The notes under the pieces: generated by a model
What the model saw: the letters and a program-made list of their open reading frames with translations, nothing else
What the model was told of the DNA's origin: nothing
Database searches by the model: none
Program-made: the position numbers and the translations under genes
Assembly (NCBI RefSeq): GCF_001975785.1
Contig: NZ_MSFI01000023.1
Location: 1-52,821, forward strand
Direction of reading: 5' to 3'
Length of the DNA: 52,821 nucleotides
Source of the DNA: Domibacillus epiphyticus
GTDB taxonomy: Bacteria; Bacillota; Bacilli; Bacillales; Domibacillaceae
Shown: piece by piece, positions 17,433 to 26,640 of the stretch
Layout of the letters: each line of letters begins with the position of its first letter
Numbering within the stretch: the first letter of the stretch is position 1

Positions 17433-17736
17433 ATGGACTTAAAATCAGGGGATTTGTATCGGCCGGATACGTTTAAAAATGCTCCTTCTTATCCGCGTGT
17501 GGAGGAAAGCAAGAAATGCATGATTAGTGGTGCAGGTTTTCAGGTGCTTGCCGCGCATTTGAATGGAAAGATAAAGGTGCAAATGTCATATTGATCCGGA
17601 ACTGTATAAGCGTAAAAGCTTATTTTGTGCCAGTGCGGTAGAAGAAAAAGAAACAATAGAAATGGAGTGGGGCATTACCGGAAGCTATTTAAAAAAAGGC
17701 AATGAACCGAACGGGCTCACTGCCTTAATAATTTAA
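17433..17736 (+). pseudogene. Small unknown gene with one frameshift
   Basis: An ATG preceded by GGGAAGGG opens a frame of 53 codons that stops at TGA 17592-17594. From 17593 the next frame continues without interruption for 47 codons in coding-like sequence (D-P-E-L-Y-K-R-K-S-L ... G-I-T-G-S-Y-L-K-K-G-N-E) to TAA at 17734-17736. Removing one T at 17591/17592 would join them into a protein of about 100 aa. The stop overlaps the stop of the convergent radical SAM gene by three bases. I recognise no domain. It is either a recent pseudogene or a sequence error. Confidence 0.6.
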
Positions 17737-19493
17737 GCTTTTTCATGCAAAAGCGGTACATTTTCTTCCTTTAAGAAAAATAATGACGAACCTGTCCCAG
17801 CAGGGTCAAACCAGGCAATGAGATAGCCGTTTAACTCTTCCCATTTCCCGTCTTCTTTGATCATATTGACCGGTTCAACCATGGTATGTTTATATAACTC
17901 TTTTTCGTGAAGGCCGAGCACCGCAAAATCATTTCCGGCTATGGACGGATTTTCAATCAGAGAACGGTATACAGCAGACCGCGTTGATTTATCGAGACGA
18001 TCTTCCCACCACGGCTTACGCGGGCGGTATCGCTGACTGTTTAAATAATCAAATTTCATGATGCTTTCGGTAAGATAGTACTGATTTGGATATATATCAT
18101 TTAAAAAAGCGGCAAGACGTTTGAATAAATCTTCGAGCTGGTGGCCAATTCTTCCCCATCCTTTTGTTTCCCAGAAAGAACCAAAATCCTGGAAAAAGTC
18201 AAAGGGTGTGTTGACTAAATGTTCTACAATGTATTCAATCGTTTCATCTGTTCGGTGATCATTCCAGTATTTCTCAAGGACATCTTCCGTCTGCTTAATA
18301 CGGATAACATCTTCGAATGGCAAAACTCGGTTTGACAACATTTCATAAGGAGACTGATCCATATATTCATATCCATATTTCTCAGCACTCAGACGCAGCC
18401 CTGTGCCCCGCAATAATTTTAAGAAACCTAGCTGCAATTCTTCTGGACGCAATGCAAATACATCATTAAATGTATTGCGGAATGAATCATAATTTTCTTC
18501 AGGCAAGCCGGCTATTAAATCGAGATGCTGATCGATTTTGCCTCCGTTTTTAACCATTGTAACTGTCCGAACGAGCTTTTCCCAGTTTTGTTTCCGCATG
18601 ACAAGTTCATTGACGTCATCATTGGTTGACTGTACGCCGATTTCAAAACGGAACAGTCCTGCAGGGGCATTTTTATTTAAAAAGTCAATGACTTCCGGAC
18701 GCATGATGTCGCCGGTTATTTCAAATTGAAAGACGGTTCCGGGAACATGTTCATCAATTAAGAATTGGAACATCTCCATCGCATAGCTGCGGCTGATGTT
18801 AAATGTACGGTCAACAAATTTAATCGTTTTTGCTCCGTTTTTCATTAGAAAACGAATATCCTCTTTTACTTTTTCACGGTCAAAATAACGGACACCTGTT
18901 TCGATGGAAGAAAGGCAAAACTGGCAGCGGAATGGACAGCCCCGGCTCGTTTCAATGTACGTAATCCGTTTTGAAAGATTAGGAAGATCTTCTTCGAAAT
19001 GGAACGGTGACGGAAGCTTGCGTAAATCAATTTTATTTGTCTGCGGGTGAATATGGTGCTTTCCATCCTGTTTGTACCCAATGCCGGCGACTTTTGAGAA
19101 GTCACGGCCGCCGGAAAGTTCATCGAGCAATGACCGGAACGTTTCTTCTCCTTCACCGATAACGATAAAATCGACATCGGTTAAACGATCAAGCCAGAAT
19201 GGTACATCATATGTTACTTCAGGTCCGCCAAATACAATGGTGCAATCAGGAAGTACTTTTTTTAGCATGCCGGCAACGCGAATCGTTTCTTCAATGTTCC
19301 AAATGTAACAGCTAAAGCCAATGACATCCGGTTTTTTGCTGTACAAGTCAGTTACAATATTCATCGCAGGATCTTTGATCGTATACTCCGCGATATCGAT
19401 ATTATAGGCATCCTCACAATACGATTTTAAATACCGGATCGCAAGGTTCGTATGAATATATTTAGCATTTAATGTGCAAACAGTTATGTTCAA
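17733..19493 (-). CDS. B12-binding-domain radical SAM protein with DUF4080-like C-terminus
   Basis: A 586-aa enzyme of unknown reaction. An N-terminal cobalamin-binding-like Rossmann domain (about 1-140, with G-F-S-C-Y-I-W-N and V-F-G-G-P-E-V, then V-I-G-E-G-E-E-T-F) precedes a radical SAM barrel whose [4Fe-4S] cysteines are C186, C190 and C193 in S-R-G-C-P-F-R-C-Q-F-C. A roughly 200-aa C-terminal region resembles DUF4080. The B12 domain lacks an obvious D-x-H-x-x-G, so cobalamin may not bind in the usual way. TTG start, with GGAG ten bases upstream inside the preceding gene; it overlaps that acyltransferase stop by four bases. Confidence 0.85.
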   Translation of the reverse strand: MNITVCTLNAKYIHTNLAIRYLKSYCEDAYNIDIAEYTIKDPAMNIVTDLYSKKPDVIGFSCYIWNIEETIRVAGMLKKVLPDCTIVFGGPEVTYDVPFWLDRLTDVDFIVIGEGEETFRSLLDELSGGRDFSKVAGIGYKQDGKHHIHPQTNKIDLRKLPSPFHFEEDLPNLSKRITYIETSRGCPFRCQFCLSSIETGVRYFDREKVKEDIRFLMKNGAKTIKFVDRTFNISRSYAMEMFQFLIDEHVPGTVFQFEITGDIMRPEVIDFLNKNAPAGLFRFEIGVQSTNDDVNELVMRKQNWEKLVRTVTMVKNGGKIDQHLDLIAGLPEENYDSFRNTFNDVFALRPEELQLGFLKLLRGTGLRLSAEKYGYEYMDQSPYEMLSNRVLPFEDVIRIKQTEDVLEKYWNDHRTDETIEYIVEHLVNTPFDFFQDFGSFWETKGWGRIGHQLEDLFKRLAAFLNDIYPNQYYLTESIMKFDYLNSQRYRPRKPWWEDRLDKSTRSAVYRSLIENPSIAGNDFAVLGLHEKELYKHTMVEPVNMIKEDGKWEELNGYLIAWFDPAGTGSSLFFLKEENVPLLHEKA

Positions 19494-20491
19494 GTTATTC
19501 TATCTCCTTTTTTCATTAAAAAGCCTGGCCGCTTTTGTTCGAGTACTGGACAGAACAAAGAGGCTGTAATAGGCGAGGACAGGATGAATGTCAATATCGA
19601 AGCAGCTGCAAAAAGAGCGAACAGCGACGGCGGCAGTTCAAGTGAATCAACATGTCTTGATGACTGGACGAAAAAGCCGTGCAGTAAATATACATAGAGT
19701 GTATTTTGCCCCCATGTTGTAAAGAAAAATCGTTTATGCGTCACAATGGACAAAATAAACGCAATCATGACTACGTTCATTATATAAATGAGTGAACGCC
19801 ATACGATACCGGACAGTGGATCTGCTTGTAATTCTTCATATGAGCGTGATCCAAATAGCCACTCAATTTGTATGTTTGTATGCTGATAAAAAAATAAAAA
19901 CAATCCGATAGCGGTAAATAGTAGCACAATCCGCACTGGTAAAGTGAAAAGCGGTGCGAACCATTCTTTTTTCAAATGGTAGCCAATTAAAAAGAACGGA
20001 AAAAACACAAACGTTCGCCCGATACTGAGCATGTCAATTGATTCATCGATCAAGCCGATTAATAGCCCGGCAATAATCGCAATCACAATCGCAGCAGCGG
20101 GTTTCAGCCATTTTATTGTGGCAAAAAGCAGCACATTCCAGAAAAATAAACTGAGCAGGAACCAAAGAGACCATTCGGGAATAAGCAAGCTGACCGTTAT
20201 TGATTCCTTATCTTCAATCCAGAAATAAAAGAAAGAATAAATGATCTGGAAAATGATAAGCGGCAAAAGCAGCTTCCCAGCCACTTTTTTTATATAGCCC
20301 GGCCGCATAATTCCTTTCGCAAAGTACCCGGAGACAAGAATAAACGCCGGCATGTGAAACAAGTAGATGCTCATATACAGGGCATAATTAAGCGGGCTGT
20401 CTGTGATATACGGCCGCAGTAAATGACCAAATACGACCAAGAATGTGAGCACAAACCGCACATTATCAAAATAAAAATCACGTTTTTTCAT
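19490..20491 (-). CDS. Membrane acyltransferase (acyltransferase 3 family, YkrP-like)
   Basis: A 333-aa membrane protein with about ten helices. It starts K-K-R-D-F-Y-F-D-N-V-R-F and contains the F-H-M-P-A-F-I-L-V-S-G-Y-F-A-K-G segment typical of OafA/WecH-like O-acyltransferases. It probably moves an acyl group to a surface sugar or lipid; the acceptor is unknown. ATG 20491 has CAGGTG eight bases upstream. A same-family protein (YkrP) lies beside a sensor kinase and ogt in B. subtilis, as here. The downstream radical SAM gene overlaps its stop, so the two are probably co-translated. Confidence 0.82.
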   Translation of the reverse strand: MKKRDFYFDNVRFVLTFLVVFGHLLRPYITDSPLNYALYMSIYLFHMPAFILVSGYFAKGIMRPGYIKKVAGKLLLPLIIFQIIYSFFYFWIEDKESITVSLLIPEWSLWFLLSLFFWNVLLFATIKWLKPAAAIVIAIIAGLLIGLIDESIDMLSIGRTFVFFPFFLIGYHLKKEWFAPLFTLPVRIVLLFTAIGLFLFFYQHTNIQIEWLFGSRSYEELQADPLSGIVWRSLIYIMNVVMIAFILSIVTHKRFFFTTWGQNTLYVYLLHGFFVQSSRHVDSLELPPSLFALFAAASILTFILSSPITASLFCPVLEQKRPGFLMKKGDRIT

Positions 20492-20558
20492 TAAAAGATC
20501 ACCTGTATGATAGGATAAATATATGAAATTATTATACACGACAGAGAGAGGGAGCACG

Positions 20559-21026
20559 ATGAAATTTGTTAAATTAGACAGCCCGATCGGTCCGTTGTCG
20601 ATAGTTCGCAGTGAAAAAGGGATTTGTTCTGTAAACTTTTATCATATGATAGAGTCAACAGAATTAACATTAGATGAACAGGATGCACTTTTACAAAAGG
20701 CTGCTGTTCAACTCTCTCAATATTTCAATAGGGAACGTCACGTATTTGATTTGACTCTTGATATAAAAGGGACCCTATTTCAAGAAAATGTATGGCGTGC
20801 ATTATGTTCGATTCCGTTCGGTAAAACGGTAAGCTACCAAGAAATTGCTGTCATGTGCGGCAACCATAAAGCAGTGCGGGCAGTCGGACAGGCAAACAAA
20901 CGAAATCCAGTCCCCATTATCATTCCATGCCACCGCGTGATCGGCAAAAACAAATCGATGACCGGCTATAGCGGAAAAGAAATCGATAAAAAAATGCGCC
21001 TTCTTCAACTTGAAGGCGCACTGTGA
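20559..21026 (+). CDS. ogt: Methylated-DNA-protein-cysteine methyltransferase
   Basis: A 155-aa suicide DNA repair protein that takes the methyl group from O6-methylguanine onto its own cysteine. The active site I-I-P-C-H-R-V-I has Cys124, and the preceding helix-turn-helix has the arginine-finger region A-V-R-A-V-G-Q-A. ATG 20559 follows GGGAG; an in-frame ATG at 20523 would lie in the promoter gap shared with the divergent acyltransferase. The 3' end overlaps the convergent kinase gene by 22 bases. Confidence 0.92.
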   Translation: MKFVKLDSPIGPLSIVRSEKGICSVNFYHMIESTELTLDEQDALLQKAAVQLSQYFNRERHVFDLTLDIKGTLFQENVWRALCSIPFGKTVSYQEIAVMCGNHKAVRAVGQANKRNPVPIIIPCHRVIGKNKSMTGYSGKEIDKKMRLLQLEGAL

Positions 21027-22519
21027 GGCCATTTTATCGGCAATGAAATATGAACACGAGTACCGGAGCCAAAATCACTCTCGATCCATATATTTCCGTC
21101 GAATGATTCAACAATTCTGCGGCAAACAACAAGACCAAGACCAGTGCCGTGTTTTTTTGATGTGTAAAAAGGCTTAAATAACTGATCGGCCTCTTCTTGC
21201 TTAATGCCGCGTCCCGTATCTGATACTGTTAACAGGCATCGACGGTCATCTTGGATGATTGTCACAGTCAACTGGCCGCCATCTGGCATGGCTTCGAAGG
21301 CGTTTTTTGTCAAATTTAAAATAACCTGCTTTATTTGATCGACGTTAACATCGACCGGTATTTCTGTTTCCGGAAGTGCCATCTTGTATTCCACTGAATG
21401 CAAATTGGCTTCTGAATATATAAGCGGGTTTACATCGAGAATAATATCCCGAATATCGACAATGATCGGTTTTTGAGCTGTAGGCTTTCCAAGGATGAGA
21501 AACTCACTTACAATTTGATTGATGCGTCCTATTTCTTTATCAATAACTGAAAAGTAAAGACGGTCAGATTCATCATCATATTTTTCACCAAGAAGCTGTA
21601 CGAGTCCTTTAATGCCTGTCAGAGGGTTTCTTATCTCATGGGCGGTACTTGCGGCAAGCGTCCCAATTAATTCGAGCTTTTGTGTTTCCTGCTGCATATA
21701 ATCAATTCTTGTCTGTCGTTTTAACATGGAGTATTTTACAAGTAAAAACACTACATGCAAAATAATGAATGTGATAATTGTAAACAGGACAATAAAAGGC
21801 GCTGAAGTACGCATAAGTGTATCTTTTTCGTGAACAGTTACAAACCAGGGCACTTGCATAAGCGGGGTACGATACGAAAGGTGTTTTTTGCTCTGTTTGT
21901 CAATAGAACTGTCATTGACAGTGAAAATTTGTATGCCGCTTACATTTTCAAATGAAATCGATTCATCTGGCGTTAAAAGGGACATAATATTCTTCATATA
22001 GTCCAATCGAATATGTGCGACCAATATGGAAGACACGTTTTCATCATCTGAAATGACGGGTGTGGCAATAGCGACGACAGGCTGATTATTTACCAGCGTT
22101 TCGGGCTCATTTGCCACAGCTGCAGATTTTGTTGCCAAAGCTTCTTTTATATATGGTTTATCACGTAAATTGTACTGCTTTAATAAGTCGTTAGTTCCGC
22201 TTTGAACGTTTGCCTGGGCATCCAGAAGATATATACCGCCGTAGCGTGGATCTCTTTCTGCTGTTTTTTCCAGCAGCTTTTTTAGCTTCGCCAGATTAAG
22301 CGGCTCTTCTTCCACACTCGCTTCTAAAATATCAAGACTCACTTTCGTTTCATTAATAAATTGATCCATTTGATTACGATGAATACTTGCCACCCATTCA
22401 AGATGTTCGTTACGTTCATTGGCTGCACGTTCTATTAGCAGGTGATAAAAGATAAATGTAAAGATGATAGCCGGTATGATGACAATGCCTATATAAATAA
22501 ATCGCTCATTTTGTTTCAT
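21005..22519 (-). CDS. kinD: Membrane sensor histidine kinase (KinD-like, dCache + HisKA)
   Basis: A 504-aa kinase. TM1 is at about 7-28, an external region of about 200 residues looks like a double Cache ligand-binding domain, and TM2 is at about 232-251. The cytoplasmic part has the HisKA box A-H-E-I-R-N-P-L-T-G-I-K-G with His294, then N-L-T-K-N-A-F-E-A (N box), D-T-G-R-G-I and G-T-G-L-G-L. This H box is that of Bacillus sporulation (Spo0F-directed) kinases. Orphan, no response regulator adjacent. The divergent mhqR neighbour matches the kinD-mhqR order in B. subtilis. ATG 22519 follows AAAGGCGAG. Confidence 0.8.
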   Translation of the reverse strand: MKQNERFIYIGIVIIPAIIFTFIFYHLLIERAANERNEHLEWVASIHRNQMDQFINETKVSLDILEASVEEEPLNLAKLKKLLEKTAERDPRYGGIYLLDAQANVQSGTNDLLKQYNLRDKPYIKEALATKSAAVANEPETLVNNQPVVAIATPVISDDENVSSILVAHIRLDYMKNIMSLLTPDESISFENVSGIQIFTVNDSSIDKQSKKHLSYRTPLMQVPWFVTVHEKDTLMRTSAPFIVLFTIITFIILHVVFLLVKYSMLKRQTRIDYMQQETQKLELIGTLAASTAHEIRNPLTGIKGLVQLLGEKYDDESDRLYFSVIDKEIGRINQIVSEFLILGKPTAQKPIIVDIRDIILDVNPLIYSEANLHSVEYKMALPETEIPVDVNVDQIKQVILNLTKNAFEAMPDGGQLTVTIIQDDRRCLLTVSDTGRGIKQEEADQLFKPFYTSKKHGTGLGLVVCRRIVESFDGNIWIESDFGSGTRVHISLPIKWPHSAPSS

Positions 22520-22676
22520 AGTTAGCTCGCCTTTAATTTTTTTCATGAAAATAGTATAGCAGAGTTTTGTTCATTTCTCTTAAAAAGATGAAATTAACTG
22601 TAAAACACTTTTAAAAAAAGTGAAAAATGTGTAACGTATAGAATAATGATATGAAATAGACAGGCAGGGGATTATA

Positions 22677-23114
22677 ATGAAAGACAGTAAAAAATCATTA
22701 AAATTATTTATCGTGCTTTCACGTGCCTATAAAGTGGTAAATGAGCAAGTGAATGGCTATATCCAAAAGACTGGACTGAATCCAACCGAGTTTGCGGTAT
22801 TGGAACTGCTGTATCATAAAGGTCCACAGCCGCTTCAGCAAATTGGCGGAAAAATACTGCTGGCAAGCGGCAGCATTACGTATGTCGTTGATAAATTGGA
22901 AAAGAAAGAGCTTTTAAAGAGAGTTGCCTGCCCTGAGGATCGTCGTATTACGCATGCTGCTATAACACCGGCAGGAATTGAATTAATCGAGCGTATTTTT
23001 CCAGAACATGAACAAAATATTCATAGTTTGATCGATGTGCTTTCTGAAGAAGAGATTGATTCGGCAACAAATACATTACGAAAACTCGGTTTATCTGTAA
23101 AAGATTTGTCGTAA
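22677..23114 (+). CDS. mhqR: MarR-family transcriptional regulator (MhqR-like)
   Basis: A 145-aa winged-helix dimer-type repressor. The central block L-Y-H-K-G-P-Q-P-L-Q-Q-I-G-G-K-I-L-L-A-S-G-S-I and the following V-V-D-K-L-E-K-K match my memory of B. subtilis MhqR (YkvE), which represses quinone and catechol detoxification genes. The start ATG has a G-rich site (caggcagggg). Divergent from the kinD-like gene. No azoreductase or dioxygenase target is next to it. Confidence 0.85.
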   Translation: MKDSKKSLKLFIVLSRAYKVVNEQVNGYIQKTGLNPTEFAVLELLYHKGPQPLQQIGGKILLASGSITYVVDKLEKKELLKRVACPEDRRITHAAITPAGIELIERIFPEHEQNIHSLIDVLSEEEIDSATNTLRKLGLSVKDLS

Positions 23115-23182
23115 TGCCTTTTTGATCATCACTCTCAGATATGGTAAAATGACGGCGGCAAGTAGAAAGGGGCTTTACACGA

Positions 23183-23791
23183 ATGGCTTTAATAAAGGAC
23201 TGGCGGCTTATTGCCGGAATCGCGGCAGCTCACATACTATTGTTTGTGACGTTTTCGGATCAGGACATTTTCTGGTACATCTACACAGCCGCCAATTTAT
23301 TTTTTATCAGCATGTCCATTATAAGTGAACCGATCGATGATCAACAAAAAACAAACAGTTTTATGTTGTATGGCGTTATATCAGGCGCCATTCTTTATGC
23401 CTTATTTGCAGCAGGATTCTGGTTATTGAGTATTATGCCGCTTTCGGCTTCATCTCACGTTTCCACTATCTATAAACTGTTTAGCCCGCAATTTATCTGG
23501 CACTACATTGTGCTTGTCCTTATTTTTATCCCGGGGGAAGAGTTATTTTGGCGTGGGTTTATTCAAAAACGATTAGGAAAGTACATGAATGAATGGGCCG
23601 CTGTTTTTATCGCTTCTTCCTTATATGCTTCCGTTTTCGTTTATTCGGGTCAATGGATATGGATTGCGGCAGCCTTTTTTGCAGGTCTGTTCTGGGGTGT
23701 CCTTTATTTATGGAAAAAAAGCATCCCAATGCTTATTATCTCTCATCTTATCTTTGATTTGCTGCTTATCGTATTTTTACCGTTTGGGTGA
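23183..23791 (+). CDS. CPBP-family intramembrane protease homologue
   Basis: A 202-aa protein with about six membrane helices. The first CPBP/Abi motif E-E-L-F-W-R is present (Glu119, Glu120, Arg124), and a late helix has I-S-H-L-I-F-D with His188. The usual second-motif histidine (F-x-x-x-H) is not evident in the matching helix (S-S-L-Y-A-S-V-F-V-Y), so catalytic competence is uncertain. Family members process prenylated or membrane proteins or act in self-immunity. Start ATG with AAAGGGG; it follows mhqR by 68 bases and may share its transcript. Confidence 0.78.
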   Translation: MALIKDWRLIAGIAAAHILLFVTFSDQDIFWYIYTAANLFFISMSIISEPIDDQQKTNSFMLYGVISGAILYALFAAGFWLLSIMPLSASSHVSTIYKLFSPQFIWHYIVLVLIFIPGEELFWRGFIQKRLGKYMNEWAAVFIASSLYASVFVYSGQWIWIAAAFFAGLFWGVLYLWKKSIPMLIISHLIFDLLLIVFLPFG

Positions 23792-23833
23792 AGTGTCTAT
23801 CAGTAGGCACTTCTTTTTTTTTGAGCAAAAAGG

Positions 23834-23862
23834 TTGAAAGTCAAAGAAGGTCAAAGTATACT
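23834..23862 (+). promoter_or_regulatory. Sigma-A promoter of clpE
   Basis: TTGAAA, 17 bp, TATACT is a near-consensus core promoter. The first CtsR operator covers its spacer. Confidence 0.8.
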
Positions 23863-23885
23863 AATTATAGTCAAAGATAGTCAAA
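23839..23885. promoter_or_regulatory. Two CtsR operators upstream of clpE
   Basis: AGTCAAA-N3-GGTCAAA (23839-23855) and AGTCAAA-N3-AGTCAAA (23869-23885) match the CtsR direct heptad repeat (RGTCAAA-N3-RGTCAAA). One lies between -35 and -10, the other over the transcript start, so CtsR should fully block clpE until heat or protein stress. Confidence 0.92.
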
Positions 23886-23907
23886 GTCAAAAAAGGAGAT
23901 GGCATGG

Positions 23908-26043
23908 ATGAATTGTCAAAAATGCAAACAAAATGAAGCGAATGTGCAAATGATTGTCCATGTCAATGGACAATCGAATCAATATTATTTGTGCAGTACC
24001 TGCTATAAAACGGAAAAAGAAGCTATTGGAGGAATAAACATGAATTTTCAATCGTTTGGTTTTCCATTTGAGGAGCTTATGAAAGGAATGAATATGCCGC
24101 AGCAAAACAAAGGCATGAGTGAGCCGCAAACACCTTCAAATTCCGGAAGCGGCGGTGGTCTGCTTGATGAATATGGGCGAAATATTTCAGGAATGGCACG
24201 CGCCGGCTTAATCGATCCGGTCATTGGAAGAGATAAAGAAGTGGCCCGCGTGATTGAAATTCTAAATAGACGCAATAAAAATAATCCGGTTTTAATTGGT
24301 GAACCGGGTGTCGGAAAAACAGCCATTGCGGAAGGGCTTGCGCTATACATCGCGGAAGGCCGTGTACCTTCTAAACTAAAATCAAAAGAAGTATACGTCC
24401 TTGACGTGGCATCTCTCGTTTCCGGAACGGGCATCCGCGGTCAATTTGAAGAGCGGATGAAACAGCTGATTGCGGAACTGAAGAAGAGAAAGAACGTACT
24501 TTTATTTATCGATGAGATACACCAGCTAGTTGGGGCTGGCTCCGCAGAAGGGTCAATGGATGCCGGGAATATTTTAAAACCGGCACTTGCGAGGGGAGAA
24601 CTGCAATTAATTGGTGCAACAACATTAAAAGAGTATCGGCAAATTGAAAAAGACGCAGCGCTAGAACGGCGTTTTCAACCGGTTCAGGTGGCAGAACCGA
24701 ATGTAGAAGAAACTGTTCGTATCTTAAAAGGACTTCAAAAACATTATGAAGATTTTCACAGTGTTTCTTATACGGACGATGCAATCGAAGCGTGTGCGGC
24801 TCTTTCCCATCGGTACATTCAAGATCGCTTTTTGCCGGATAAAGCAATTGATCTTCTTGATGAAGCCGGATCAAAGCTTAATTTAACCATTGATGAGGCA
24901 GACATAGTTTCGATTCAAGAACAGCTTGCTTTTATTGCGAAGAAAAAAGAGTCTGCTCTAAAGCGGGAAGCTTATGAAGAAGCAGCTGCACTCCGCGATG
25001 AAGAGGCAGCGTTAGAGAAGAAACTTGAAAATGGGGGACATCCTTCTGACACACCTGTTGTAACAGTCGGAGATATTCAATCGTTAATTGAAAATAAAAC
25101 GGGAATCCCGGTTGGGAAATTGCAGCAGAACGAACAGCAAAAAATGAAAAATATTGAAAAGAATATGGCCGGTAAAGTCATCGGACAGCATGACGCAGTG
25201 AAAAAAGTGGCGAAAGCAGTCCGTCGCAGCCGAGCCGGATTAAAGGCGAAAAACCGTCCGATCGGATCATTCCTGTTTGTTGGTCCGACAGGTGTCGGGA
25301 AGACAGAACTGACAAAAACATTGGCGGAAGAATTATTTGGTTCAAAAGAATCCCTCATTCGTCTTGATATGAGCGAGTTTATGGAAAAGCACAGTGTGTC
25401 GAAGTTAATTGGTTCACCACCAGGCTATGTCGGCTTTGAAGAAGCGGGGCAGCTGACGGAGAAAGTACGCCGTAACCCGTATAGTATTATTTTGCTGGAT
25501 GAAATTGAAAAAGCGCATCCGGACGTTCAGCACATGTTCCTGCAAATTATGGAGGATGGAAGATTGACAGACAGCCAGGGCCGGACTGTCAGCTTTAAAG
25601 AAACGGTGATCATTATGACAAGTAATGCAGGTGCCGGCATAAAAAGTATTGCAGTTGGATTTGAAAAAGGGAAGGCAGAAAGTGAGAATTCTATTCTTGA
25701 TTCTCTTTCAGACTATTTTAAACCGGAATTTTTGAACCGCTTTGATTCGATCATTGAGTTTAATGCACTCGAAAAACATGATTTAGAGAAAATTGTTGAG
25801 TTGATGATTGATGAGTTGAATAAGATGCTTCGTGAACAAAATGTGACCATTGAAATAACAAGTGAAGTAAAAGAGAAATTAGCGCAACTCGGATATAATC
25901 CTCAATTTGGCGCAAGACCACTTCGCCGAGTGATTCAAGATTATATTGAAGACGGTATTGCCGATTTTATTCTTGACCACCCTGAGTCAACAGAATTAAA
26001 AGCTGTTCTTCAGAAAGACAGAATCGTCATTGTTTCAGCATAG
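23908..26043 (+). CDS. clpE: ATP-dependent Clp protease ATP-binding subunit ClpE
   Basis: A 711-aa Hsp100 unfoldase that feeds damaged proteins to ClpP. The N-terminal zinc finger C-x2-C...C-x2-C (Cys3, 6, 29, 32) separates ClpE from ClpC. It is followed by two AAA+ modules with Walker A G-E-P-G-V-G-K-T (131-138) and G-P-T-G-V-G-K-T, and a UVR-like coiled region between ([14 protein letters not shown]). ATG 23908 lies ten bases after GGAG; the in-frame ATG at 23899 is too close. CtsR sites and a strong terminator flank the single gene. Confidence 0.95.
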   Translation: MNCQKCKQNEANVQMIVHVNGQSNQYYLCSTCYKTEKEAIGGINMNFQSFGFPFEELMKGMNMPQQNKGMSEPQTPSNSGSGGGLLDEYGRNISGMARAGLIDPVIGRDKEVARVIEILNRRNKNNPVLIGEPGVGKTAIAEGLALYIAEGRVPSKLKSKEVYVLDVASLVSGTGIRGQFEERMKQLIAELKKRKNVLLFIDEIHQLVGAGSAEGSMDAGNILKPALARGELQLIGATTLKEYRQIEKDAALERRFQPVQVAEPNVEETVRILKGLQKHYEDFHSVSYTDDAIEACAALSHRYIQDRFLPDKAIDLLDEAGSKLNLTIDEADIVSIQEQLAFIAKKKESALKREAYEEAAALRDEEAALEKKLENGGHPSDTPVVTVGDIQSLIENKTGIPVGKLQQNEQQKMKNIEKNMAGKVIGQHDAVKKVAKAVRRSRAGLKAKNRPIGSFLFVGPTGVGKTELTKTLAEELFGSKESLIRLDMSEFMEKHSVSKLIGSPPGYVGFEEAGQLTEKVRRNPYSIILLDEIEKAHPDVQHMFLQIMEDGRLTDSQGRTVSFKETVIIMTSNAGAGIKSIAVGFEKGKAESENSILDSLSDYFKPEFLNRFDSIIEFNALEKHDLEKIVELMIDELNKMLREQNVTIEITSEVKEKLAQLGYNPQFGARPLRRVIQDYIEDGIADFILDHPESTELKAVLQKDRIVIVSA

Positions 26044-26048
26044 AAAGA

Positions 26049-26080
26049 AAAGAGCGGAATAAAGAATCCGCTCTTTTTTT
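26049..26080. terminator. Terminator between clpE and ykvS
   Basis: Stem agagcgga / tccgctct with T7. It can also serve the convergent ykvS. Confidence 0.9.
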
Positions 26081-26259
26081 CATGCATTCACGATGATATA
26101 ATTTTTATGGTTGACGACTGTTTTTTCTTCCAGTTCGAGTTCAGTGAAATCTTCCATAATCGTTAAATCAACGATGACAGAGTTTTCATTTACTTTTTCA
26201 ACGATTCCGCGTAGACCGTCTTTAAATTCAATTATGTTGCCGACTTCTGCTTTTGTCAT
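26080..26259 (-). CDS. ykvS: DUF2187 small protein YkvS
   Basis: A 59-aa protein reading as a single SH3-like beta barrel (G-N-I-I-E-F-K-D-G-L-R-G-I-V-E-K-V-N-E-N-S), then a short acidic segment and V-V-N-H-K-N-Y. This is the B. subtilis YkvS/DUF2187 pattern, of unknown function. The ATG at 26259 has AAAGGAGC eight bases upstream. Convergent with clpE, as expected from the ykv region. Confidence 0.82.
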   Translation of the reverse strand: MTKAEVGNIIEFKDGLRGIVEKVNENSVIVDLTIMEDFTELELEEKTVVNHKNYIIVNA

Positions 26260-26431
26260 TCTGATTCGCTCCTTTTCGACAATTGACGATACCATTTCAG
26301 CTATTTATCTTTTATAATAAAGATAGACGGAAAAAAAGGTATTTATGTAGATTTTGCCTTATTTTTTGGAAATAGTAAAGGTTTTTACACTTTTTGTGAC
26401 ATTTTCAGGCTATTCCGGTGGGGGTGAATGT

Positions 26432-26626
26432 GTGACAATTGAACAAGCCAAACAATCTATGGATTCACTCAGAAATCGAGAATCAAATCTAATTCGCATT
26501 CAAAAAGAAGATTTTTTGACTTTTCGCCATGAATTAGTGAAACAGCCAGATTTCAAATATTTCCGGGGAATTGCCCGCCATGGCGGACATGTAGACTATG
26601 AATATATGAATGTACCCCGAAGTTAA
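26432..26626 (+). CDS. Uncharacterised 64-aa protein
   Basis: I do not recognise this family. A GTG start six to eight bases after GGGGGTGA is the best start; the frame is open further upstream without a good site. The protein is soluble and charged, with an N-terminal helix (E-Q-A-K-Q-S-M-D-S-L-R-N-R-E-S) and a C-terminal H-G-G-H-V-D-Y-E-Y. It is 14 bases before the SDR gene and probably in its operon. Confidence 0.6.
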   Translation: MTIEQAKQSMDSLRNRESNLIRIQKEDFLTFRHELVKQPDFKYFRGIARHGGHVDYEYMNVPRS

Positions 26627-26640
26627 AGGAGTGAAAGTAA

